Below, in pieces: positions 54,596-61,313 of a stretch of DNA of 64,000 nucleotides. Source of the DNA: Sporisorium sorghi (lineage: Eukaryota; Basidiomycota; Ustilaginomycetes; Ustilaginales; Ustilaginaceae); contig JALCCG010000004.1 of assembly GCA_023212695.1 (NCBI GenBank), positions 62,001 through 126,000 on the forward strand, read 5' to 3'. The position numbers and the translations under genes were made by a program. Position 1 is the first letter of the stretch, and every line of letters starts with the position of its first letter. Under the pieces are notes generated by a model, which saw only the letters and a list, made by a program, of their open reading frames with translations, did not search any database and was not told where the DNA came from.

Positions 54596-54627
54596 AAATA
54601 AAAAAACACAGGCTATATCGGCCTGTG
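54596..54627 (-). terminator. terminator upstream of the alpha/beta hydrolase gene
   Basis: Reverse strand CACAGGC-CGATATA-GCCTGTG followed by TTTTTTTATTTT. It ends whatever is transcribed from 55063 down to here (the GH32 gene or an unseen RNA). Confidence 0.8.
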
Positions 54628-55063
54628 CATACTGTAATCGAAAAAGAATTTGAAAATGAACAAATAAGATAATCACCCTATGATAGACTCGCAGTCCAGT
54701 CACCAGATAGATCCTTAAAGGGTTCATTACATTTTCTTCAAGTCCAGTCAACGCGATAGAAGAATAAAATCCCCCGTCTCTAATCGCATATAACTAAATT
54801 AGGTTACCGTGAAGGCAAACCATTCTTCGATTACTTTGCACACAAAATAGCCTTAAACCACTATCCAATTCATTGTGCGAAGAATATCGAGAATTAGTTT
54901 GCCACACGTAACCCCTCCGTTCGTATCAGATACAGCAATGCTAACATAAGATGAATTTCCATGTCAATACTTGGGGATTTTGTTCAAGCTAACATAAAAG
55001 GTAAGCCCTCAGTTTAAATAGATTGTTAGATAAAGTGCTTATCACACATTTTCCTCGGCTTAT
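54628..55063. other. intergenic region of 436 nt with no clear gene
   Basis: Ends in a strong reverse-strand terminator. On the reverse strand a startless frame (YVSIAVSDTNGGVTCGKLIL, about 54895-54966) looks slightly protein-like. A 10-nt direct repeat AGTCCAGTCA occurs at 54692 and 54741. Not identified. Confidence 0.3.
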
Positions 55064-56155
55064 TTATTTTGCATACCAGTAGGTAAACACGGCCTCTCCT
55101 TTGTTAACAAACACCTCAATGGTTTTTGTGTCACGCAGCACCTTGATAGAGTTTATTGCACCGCCGTATTCTACAGGGAAGGTAATATTGTTTGCTTTGA
55201 TCCAAACTTTATCGTTCTCGATAACAACCAGTTCATCAGAATTGTTTAGCAACTCTTGTGCTTCGGCTACAGGGTAGGCGAGCAATTTACCGTCCTTCAT
55301 GCTTAGCTCGCATGGAATCGTCAATGCCCCAGCATAATCGGCTCCCCCGTTTAGTTTCTCATCCTTGTTGAATAACCAGCCGATAATGATCCTGCGGCCT
55401 TTAGGATCCAGAAAAGTCTGTGGTGCATAATAGTGCGGCCCAATATGAGGCGTATGCAATGAAAAATCAGTCAACTGCTTTCCGTCAAAATTACCATAAG
55501 CAAACATCGTCGCACGGGTGTCACGGTTTATTTGTGAGAACATCAGCAGATACTTTCCTTCAAAAGGGAAGAAGTCAGGGCATTCCAAGACGCCTCCATA
55601 TTCAGAGCCTTCAAACAAGACTCCTACATAGTCCCAATCCAGCAGATTTTGTGATTGATAAAGAAGTATTTTACCAATGCCCTCCTTGCCTGACGCGATT
55701 ACCATATAGTAAACTCCGTCCATGAAGGTGACCTTGGGATCACGGAAATCAGCACTCGCTTCTGGAGGAAACTCCCTGATAACAGGATTACCACTGTACT
55801 TCTCAAAGTGTATTCCGTCATGGCTAATTGCAACCGATTGTGTCTGACCGTGCACATCTGATACCGAGGTATAGATGAGATAAAGGATGTCGTCCTTGAC
55901 GACAGCACAGCCGGAGAAGCACCCACCCTGCTCACTGTCTTCGTATTCCTGGTCAGGGTAGAGAGCTATCGATAATTCTTCCCAATGAACAAGGTCATCG
56001 CTAACAGCGTGCCCCCAGTGCATCTGACCCCAACGGGGAGCAAATGGATAATGCTGAAAGAAAGCGTGGTATCGCCCTTTAAAGAAGACTAGACCATTGG
56101 GGTCGTTGATCCAACCGGTTTTCGGCTCGAAATGATATTTAAGACGTTCTGGCAA
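55064..56155 (-). CDS. GH32 beta-fructosidase (sucrose-6-phosphate hydrolase-like)
   Basis: 363 residues. The five-bladed propeller has WINDPNG (nucleophile D18), FSGCAV, FRDPK (transition-state Asp) and ECPDFFPF (acid/base Glu near 191). The C-terminal sandwich is reduced to about 60 residues (INSIKVLRDTKTIEVFVNKG), so the chain is over 100 residues shorter than usual GH32 enzymes. No signal peptide, so it likely cleaves sucrose, sucrose-6-phosphate or fructo-oligosaccharides inside. TTG 56155 is 10 nt after AAGGAG. No transporter or regulator gene is next to it. Confidence 0.9.
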   Translation of the reverse strand: MPERLKYHFEPKTGWINDPNGLVFFKGRYHAFFQHYPFAPRWGQMHWGHAVSDDLVHWEELSIALYPDQEYEDSEQGGCFSGCAVVKDDILYLIYTSVSDVHGQTQSVAISHDGIHFEKYSGNPVIREFPPEASADFRDPKVTFMDGVYYMVIASGKEGIGKILLYQSQNLLDWDYVGVLFEGSEYGGVLECPDFFPFEGKYLLMFSQINRDTRATMFAYGNFDGKQLTDFSLHTPHIGPHYYAPQTFLDPKGRRIIIGWLFNKDEKLNGGADYAGALTIPCELSMKDGKLLAYPVAEAQELLNNSDELVVIENDKVWIKANNITFPVEYGGAINSIKVLRDTKTIEVFVNKGEAVFTYWYAK

Positions 56156-56195
56156 TTTATATCAGCTCCTTATTGATATTGCCTTACTAATGGGA

Positions 56196-56813
56196 TTACT
56201 TATTTAGAAAATTCATATATATCTTTACAAGTTTACTTAGAATCTCAATACTTTCCTCAACACTAGGGGCCTCTAAAGAATGATTTGCATTCGGAATTTC
56301 AATTACCTCTCTGACTTTGTCTATGTTAATTTGGTTGGCAAGCTCATGATTGAACACTTCATCCTTTGTTCCATAAACCACAAGGCCATTAAACTTGTTA
56401 ACATAGTGAATGGTGTCTTTAATTGGTGTCAAGAACAGATGTTTTACTGGGATTTCAAGTTGTTCATGCACTTCTCCAGCAACTATTGTTCCAATGCTCT
56501 TACTGATAAAAACTACTTGATTATACTTGCTAATGATTCGTTGAACCGATTCATAGCTATCTTCTATTACTCTTTGCAGCTCATTCATATCCAAATCCGT
56601 TCTCGCTGCTTGATATCCATATTCAAGTACCAATAAATCGAAACCACTTTGGATTGAGGAAGTTCCAGCAAAATGCAGACATGGCTTATCACAAGGATAG
56701 TTTTTTCCGGGAAACAGAACAACGAGTTTATTGTTTTCCTCATATAGCTGATAATACTTTTGTTTCATGTCCGTTTTCCAGAACGAGGGTATCGTTAAAA
56801 TCTCAAATTTCAT
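56196..56813 (-). CDS. alpha/beta hydrolase (dienelactone-hydrolase-like)
   Basis: 205 residues. KLVVLFPGKNYPCDKP, LLVLEYGYQAARTD, nucleophile region VVFISKSIGTIVAGE (Ser in SKSIG), VVYGTKDEVFN (acid) and PNANHSLE (His). ATG 56813 has AAAGGA at a good distance; the longer start at 56858 has none. Similar small hydrolases of Bacilli have no known substrate. Ends 40 nt before the GH32 gene, same strand, so the two may be cotranscribed. Confidence 0.8.
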   Translation of the reverse strand: MKFEILTIPSFWKTDMKQKYYQLYEENNKLVVLFPGKNYPCDKPCLHFAGTSSIQSGFDLLVLEYGYQAARTDLDMNELQRVIEDSYESVQRIISKYNQVVFISKSIGTIVAGEVHEQLEIPVKHLFLTPIKDTIHYVNKFNGLVVYGTKDEVFNHELANQINIDKVREVIEIPNANHSLEAPSVEESIEILSKLVKIYMNFLNK

Positions 56814-57111
56814 TGCCTTCCATCCTTTCCGCTTCAGGTGATTTGGATTTCGATACACTATTTGATTACGCTGAATGGTTTGTCAGAATTTTCCTTTTTG
56901 CCTTCAACTATTACTTTGATTATGTAATAAGCAATATTTAATGTTATTCCAAAAAGAATTATTAGTATTGGGTGACAAAAATGACTGAACACCTCGGAAT
57001 CTGTATGTATTCAATTTAGAGTGATCATATATGTGCTTAAGGCACTGATTTTAATTTTCATAACTAACTCCTTTATGTTACACAGCTGTTCGTTGATTTC
57101 CATAGGTTTAG
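56814..57111. other. intergenic region without a recognised feature
   Basis: AT-rich; it must hold the promoter for the hydrolase/GH32 unit. No frame, repeat or RNA was recognised. The Nudix-gene terminator follows at 57112. Confidence 0.4.
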
Positions 57112-57144
57112 AAAAGCCCCCTGATTTAGACTGCGCAAGGGGCT
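57112..57144 (-). terminator. terminator of the Nudix gene
   Basis: Reverse strand AGCCCC...GGGGCT followed by TTTTC, 60 nt after the stop at 57204. Confidence 0.65.
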
Positions 57145-57203
57145 GCTGAGCTTGTAACAAGTCAGTCGGGACTCTATATTTAGTGACACTTCCTGTGATC
57201 CTT

Positions 57204-57629
57204 TCAAATATTCATCTCGTCGTTAAACTCGATACAAAAAGGCTGTACCTCTGCTCTTAGACAATACTCAATTCTCTTCTTGAAATCTTTCCATGTAATC
57301 ATTTCTAGTGCTTCATCAATCGGAAAAAATCCCGTTTCAAAACTTTCAGATGATGGTGTCAATTCACCGCCTGTTGGTTTTGCGAGAAATAAGGTATTGC
57401 AAATCGAATTTCCAACGTTCTGAAATATCCCACAGAATCTGATGATCTCAATGTCAATTCCTGACTCTTCTTTGGTTTCTCGGATTGCGGCTTTACTCAA
57501 TGATTCTCCCTCTTCAACTTGGCCCCCAGGCATCTCCCAACCTCTTCTTGGTCCCTTAATAAGTAATATCTCATTGTTATCATTTATTACAATTGCAGCT
57601 GCAGAAACAATATGTTTCGGAGGGCTCAT
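57204..57629 (-). CDS. Nudix hydrolase
   Basis: 141 residues with an intact Nudix box GGQVEEGESLSKAAIRETKEES (REXXEE-type glutamates present, here RETKEE), preceded by LIKGPRRGWEMP. ATG 57629 follows AAAGGAG. 40 nt after the methyltransferase gene on the same strand, so probably cotranscribed. Nucleotide or nucleotide-sugar pyrophosphatase; specificity unknown. Confidence 0.87.
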   Translation of the reverse strand: MSPPKHIVSAAAIVINDNNEILLIKGPRRGWEMPGGQVEEGESLSKAAIRETKEESGIDIEIIRFCGIFQNVGNSICNTLFLAKPTGGELTPSSESFETGFFPIDEALEMITWKDFKKRIEYCLRAEVQPFCIEFNDEMNI

Positions 57630-57669
57630 CTGTATTCTCCTTTCCCCTATTCACACGACGGGCGAAGTT

Positions 57670-58416
57670 TTAAAGTTTTCTCGCTTTAATAACGAAGGTT
57701 ACAGGAAACATCTTGGCTCTTTTGACAAAATCGTTATTTTCATCGTGTAGTTGTGTGATTTCATTCTCGGTTTCTTCAACCATTTGTTCAATAACAAACC
57801 CTGATTTTGCCAACGCTTTTATATAGGTTGATAGTTTGCGATCTGATAAAGTTAGCACGCCTTGACAAAAATCAGGAGATACCGAATACCAAGATTCATC
57901 GAAATAACTTTTGTTAAACGAAAATGTATTGTTTTCTTCAACAACACATTTGTGTATCGGATGAGACCAACTGAAAATAAATATGCCGTCTTTTTTTAAA
58001 TAAGAAGCGATCCGGCGAAAAGTACCTTCAAGGTCGGTTGTCCATCCTATGGCGTAAATCGAATAAACGTAGTCAAAATAATCCTCAGGGATGCTACATT
58101 CTTCTTCCATCGGAGAACAGATCCATTTTGCTGAAAGCCCGCACGCCGTCAAGTGCTGTTTTGCCTTTTCAATTTGTTTTTCTGATATGTCGATCCCCCA
58201 TAATTCAGATGCATGACGCTCCCCTTGATATTGCAAGGATTGTCCATTTCCACAGCCTATTTCTAACATCTTTTTCCCTGAGACATCGCCAAAAAGTTGG
58301 CATTTTTCTTCCGTGATGAATGCTCCATAAAAAGGAAGCACAATTGCTCTTAAGTGGTCATTTCCTTTGGTATTCCAATAAGAGCTGTTTGTTTCATAAA
58401 CACTATGGATGTTCAT
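57670..58416 (-). CDS. class I SAM-dependent methyltransferase
   Basis: 248 residues. Motif I MLEIGCGNGQSLQY, motif II LWGIDISEKQIEKAKQHL, motif IV-like DYFDYVYSIYAIGWTTDL and RIASYLKKDGIFIFSWSHP (family 11/25 type). ATG 58416 follows GAGGAGG. Its ribosome binding site lies inside a truncated kinase frame that ends 13 nt into this gene. Substrate unknown. Confidence 0.88.
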   Translation of the reverse strand: MNIHSVYETNSSYWNTKGNDHLRAIVLPFYGAFITEEKCQLFGDVSGKKMLEIGCGNGQSLQYQGERHASELWGIDISEKQIEKAKQHLTACGLSAKWICSPMEEECSIPEDYFDYVYSIYAIGWTTDLEGTFRRIASYLKKDGIFIFSWSHPIHKCVVEENNTFSFNKSYFDESWYSVSPDFCQGVLTLSDRKLSTYIKALAKSGFVIEQMVEETENEITQLHDENNDFVKRAKMFPVTFVIKARKL

Positions 58417-58546
58417 GCTGATGACCTCCTCTTATACAAATTTGGTTACCTGAACTACCCTTTTTCCTGATTATACCATCAAAGCACACTACGGTGCTTT
58501 TGCCTGCTCCCGAGTAACCGCTAACTGCAATAACCATAGTTTTCAT
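58403..58546 (-). pseudogene. 5' stub of a P-loop kinase
   Basis: ATG 58546, behind GGAGATGAGAG, reads KTMVIAVSGYSGAGKSTVV: a first strand and Walker A loop as in uridine-kinase-like NTPases. After about 19 residues the family pattern is lost, the frame runs through the methyltransferase ribosome binding site and stops inside that gene. The rest of the kinase (about 180 residues) is gone. A deletion that joined the kinase start to the methyltransferase is the simplest reading; the stub may still be translated and couple to the downstream gene. Confidence 0.6.
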
Positions 58547-58572
58547 TTAACTCTCATCTCCTAATAATAAAA

Positions 58573-58609
58573 CATGAGCCAGAATCTCCTTTAAGGAGAT
58601 CTGGCTCAT
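58573..58609 (-). terminator. terminator of the APH-family gene
   Basis: ATGAGCCAGA-TCTCCTT...AAGGAGA-TCTGGCTCAT, followed on the reverse strand by GTTTTATTATT; 60 nt after the stop at 58672. Confidence 0.85.
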
Positions 58610-58671
58610 TTGCACTTATGATATCATGGATTTATCAAATTTCAAGCCTGTATCTTTCAGAAATTGTTGTA

Positions 58672-59676
58672 TCATATAGAGGTTACAAAATCCGTGTATC
58701 TTTGTGCCCACTCTGAAAAGGATAAATTGTGATCCCAAGTTACGTTATCGATTGCTTTAGCACATCCCCAATCCAACACTCTTTGATGAAGCATATGCAC
58801 TTTAAATCTTTCTATAAACGTTTCCTTGCTTTCTATACGATAAAAATATGCTGTGATAAAATGCTTGGCTAGTTCCTCTTCCCCATCTTCAATATACATG
58901 GAAACGATCCGCGGCAAGTCAGCTATTCCATCACCAAAATAACCAGTTGTAAAATCAAATATACCACTTAATTTCCAGTCTTCAGTTAAGCGTTGAACCA
59001 GCACATTATCTGCTTTGAAATCACCCATTACAAAGGTTGGTGAATTTAGAACGTCAAACGCTTCCTCACAAGATAACAATAAATCTTCAACCCATTCAAT
59101 ATCTTTAGATGTAATCACAGAGTACTTCTCGGCATCTTTTAACCAATACCTGATTCGATTGTAAAGCCAAGTTTTATATGTACTTTCAAACGGACGGATT
59201 CGTTGATTTTTTGAATCAAATTCTCCATATTGCTCTACCTTCCACTGATGCATCTCACACAAGCAGTTGACTAGCAGTTCAACAATCCTCTTTTTCTCTT
59301 CTTTGTTCAATTTTTCTTTTTGATTTTGATCGGTAAAATGTATTCCTGGAAGCCGTGGCATTATAGCATAGGTCCATCCAAATATATCTTCTTGTTCATC
59401 TACTATATAGGGATATGAAACAGGCAAATTTGTGAGTTTATTCAAGTTGTCTACATAGAATTTTTCTTCTTTAAATTGTCCTTCATATAACGGGTTTCCT
59501 TTTAATACATAATCTCCTGAAGTAGTACTGACAAACAGGGTCTGCTTACCTACACCTTTAGAAGTTTCTTGATATGATATCAGGTTACCTAAGTTAAAGC
59601 GATCTAACATTCTCTGTAATTGTTCATTGGTTAATACACCGATCATATTCGCAGAAAAAAAGATTTCTGTTGTCAA
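58672..59676 (-). CDS. phosphotransferase of the APH/choline-kinase family
   Basis: 334 residues. N-lobe nucleotide-binding lysine in DYVLKGNP, C-lobe Brenner-like motif FVMGDFKADNVLV and DFG-equivalent GIFDFTTGYFGDG. The usual HGD of aminoglycoside kinases is MGD here, keeping the catalytic Asp and the Asn but losing the histidine. TTG 59676 follows AAGGAGAGGG. Could phosphorylate an aminoglycoside, macrolide, sugar or amino alcohol; a resistance role is not established. Lies next to two structured repeats. Confidence 0.82.
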   Translation of the reverse strand: MTTEIFFSANMIGVLTNEQLQRMLDRFNLGNLISYQETSKGVGKQTLFVSTTSGDYVLKGNPLYEGQFKEEKFYVDNLNKLTNLPVSYPYIVDEQEDIFGWTYAIMPRLPGIHFTDQNQKEKLNKEEKKRIVELLVNCLCEMHQWKVEQYGEFDSKNQRIRPFESTYKTWLYNRIRYWLKDAEKYSVITSKDIEWVEDLLLSCEEAFDVLNSPTFVMGDFKADNVLVQRLTEDWKLSGIFDFTTGYFGDGIADLPRIVSMYIEDGEEELAKHFITAYFYRIESKETFIERFKVHMLHQRVLDWGCAKAIDNVTWDHNLSFSEWAQRYTDFVTSI

Positions 59677-59784
59677 TCAGACCCTCTCCTTACTACCATG
59701 AATTTTTAATTATAGCATTGGAGCACCAACAAGTTTTTCAGGTCACGATGGCTCTCCATTCTAATTTGCTATGGTACATTTTTT

Positions 59785-59848
59785 CTAAAATGGAAACCCA
59801 CTTTTGGCGTCAGACTTGGGGTGGGTTTTTACTTTCTCTTGTTGTTGT
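59785..59848. repeat. terminator-like dispersed repeat, copy 2
   Basis: GAAACCCAC...GGGTGGGTTTTT followed by ACTTTCTCTTGTTG. Homologous to 53104-53163 over stem, loop and right flank. It lies upstream of the APH-family gene and can terminate transcription in either direction. Confidence 0.55.
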
Positions 59849-59898
59849 TAAAAGAGCAAGAATGAACGTTCCTTCCAATTTTGTTTTCGGTAATCTCG

Positions 59899-60064
59899 CA
59901 TAACGTTCGTATATTCACGAGGGCCAACCGACTTAAGGCTGCGCCAACAGCCGGCCGTAAGGTGATTAGTCGGTGCGGATGTGTCCGCTGTAAGTGCATC
60001 CCTGCTGATGGCTTCTCGTGGACCAAGGAGCGGATAAACTCCGATGCGTGAATATAATGTTATG
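59899..60064. repeat. structured palindromic element, copy 1 (core 59914-60052)
   Basis: 166 bp bounded by CATAAC (59899) and GTTATG (60059), with outer inverted repeats TATATTCACG/CGTGAATATA. The core from TTCACG to GTGAA is exactly 139 bp. Inside: CCGACT/AGTCGG stem (59928, 59968) enclosing GGCTG/CAGCC, then further small stems. Shares collinear blocks with copy 2: CTTAAGG, TGTCCG, CTTCTnGTGGACC. Function unknown: structured RNA, recombination site or miniature mobile element. Confidence 0.65.
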
Positions 60065-60148
60065 TGATGCCGTCGGTCATCTTTAGATTACGATCATGTT
60101 AGTACTTTATCAATGCAATTTGTAAATCTTCAATATGATTTAATAAAA

Positions 60149-60355
60149 TTATATTGAATTATGAATTTCGGAACTAAAAAGTCTTTCATTATAGTAATCA
60201 ACCGAGATAGGTATTATGTTCTTACTCATACCGGTTAATTTAATCAACTTATGATTATCCCTACCAATAACAGACACCGTAAAGCCCTCATTCGCTAACC
60301 AAAGTGAAGTGTTGGCAAGCATCCCTGAACCGCCTATAACTAAAGCATGCTTCAT
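60149..60355 (-). pseudogene. truncated Rossmann-fold (SDR-like) gene, N-terminal part only
   Basis: From ATG 60355 the frame opens KHALVIGGSGMLANTSLWLA, a typical nucleotide-binding glycine motif, and continues NEGFTVSVIGRDNHKLIKLT, then PISVDYYNE before stopping after 68 residues. Relatives of this short-chain dehydrogenase-like family are near 180-200 residues, so two thirds are missing. The gene piece lies between the two structured elements, which suggests that one of them, or recombination between them, removed the rest. Confidence 0.65.
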
Positions 60356-60416
60356 CGAAACTCCTCATTCCTTTAAGTCAATCCCCAATTCATTACAGAC
60401 CTTGTAATATTCCCGA

Positions 60417-60555
60417 TTCACGGCGCCGAGAGTCTTAAGGTCGCGTTGCGACCAGGTCAGACAGGACTTAGCCACGCAGGTATGTCCGGCTGATTCCACT
60501 TCCTTAAAAAACTTCTGGTGGACCGGGGGGCGACGAATGCCACCCGAAGGGTGAA
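60417..60555. repeat. structured palindromic element, copy 2
   Basis: 139 bp from TTCACG to GTGAA, same length and order of blocks as the core of copy 1: CTTAAGG (60434), TGTCCG (60483), CTTCTGGTGGACC (60512). GTCT/AGAC (60432, 60459) encloses GGTCGC-GTT-GCGACC, the counterpart of the first stem in copy 1. The outer CATAAC/GTTATG ends are not kept. Same orientation as copy 1, 503 bp away. Confidence 0.6.
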
Positions 60556-60607
60556 CCTTAATTGGGCTCGCTCAAACTCCGTTTAGGAACCGATCCTTTT
60601 TCAATTT

Positions 60608-60645
60608 AAAAAATAAAACGGCCAATCGATGGGGCTTGGCCGTTT
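60608..60645 (-). terminator. terminator of the small secreted-protein gene
   Basis: Reverse strand AAACGGCCAA...TTGGCCGTTTT followed by ATTTTTTAAATT, 20 nt after the stop at 60666. Confidence 0.88.
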
Positions 60646-60665
60646 GGATCTCTATGAATTTATTA

Positions 60666-61019
60666 TTAATAGACTTGGTTTAAACTAACAGGTCCCAGAC
60701 TACCATAAGACCCTTGGAACTGTCCTTTGAGTACATAAGTTCCGGGACTAAGATAACCTACTGAATACTCGACAGGACTTGGTGAGGTTGGCCCGATATT
60801 CACGGTTGTCGTGAATACTGTACTAAGTTGACCGGCTGGTCCTTTGGAATATAGCGTTAGCTCAACGGTTTCATTCGTAGAGCTCCATAAGCCAACACTT
60901 AATTTATGTTGAGCTGGTTGGTAAACTGTCAAATCATGCGATGTTGCAGTATACGCAGCAAATGCGCTAGTAGAGAAAGAGAAACATGCTATTAACAAGA
61001 TCAATACTACTTTCTTCAT
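60666..61019 (-). CDS. small secreted protein, unknown function
   Basis: 117 residues. ATG 61019 follows GGGAGGTGAATGA. Signal peptide 1-22 (STSAFAA). The mature part of about 95 residues is beta-rich with alternating hydrophobic residues (LSVGLWSSTNETVELTLYSK, TYVLKGQFQGSYG), Ser/Thr-rich, without cysteines; a single beta-sandwich is likely. No family recognised. Lies beside the structured elements in an AT-rich stretch. Confidence 0.75.
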   Translation of the reverse strand: MKKVVLILLIACFSFSTSAFAAYTATSHDLTVYQPAQHKLSVGLWSSTNETVELTLYSKGPAGQLSTVFTTTVNIGPTSPSPVEYSVGYLSPGTYVLKGQFQGSYGSLGPVSLNQVY

Positions 61020-61190
61020 TCATTCACCTCCCTTCTTTCCTTCTTGATTTAGAACGTCAGTAGAGAAATTATGTAATGGTCATATTATAAGTAATATTTT
61101 AACTATTATATCAAAATAAAGATTTTATGCATATATATTAAATTTTCCGAATAAAAAATGTTGAGTGTTAATGGTACGGTTAATCTATTG

Positions 61191-61231
61191 CAAAAAACAC
61201 CAATTCCATCTGCATGGCAGAGGAACTGGTG
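61191..61231 (-). terminator. terminator of nrdJ
   Basis: Reverse strand CACCAGTTCC...GGAATTGGTG followed by TTTTTTG, about 85 nt after the stop at 61314. Confidence 0.9.
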
Positions 61232-61313
61232 CTTCCAGCTTTTAAATATTCGATTCGGGTGCAGATTCTATTCTACCGTAGTCTTCAAAATGATTTTAAG
61301 TCTCGGCAATCCC

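Noticed and set aside
54692..54750. 10-nt direct repeat AGTCCAGTCA as an attachment site
   Set aside because: Too short, no integrase or tRNA nearby, and no element between the copies.
54895..54966. Startless reverse-strand frame of about 35 codons
   Set aside because: Slightly protein-like but no start, no ribosome binding site and no recognised family.
59899..60064. Integron attC site
   Set aside because: The CATAAC/GTTATG ends and palindromic fold recall attC, but the sequences GCATAAC and GTTATGT do not fit RYYYAAC/GTTRRRY and no integron integrase is in the window; kept as an open alternative only.
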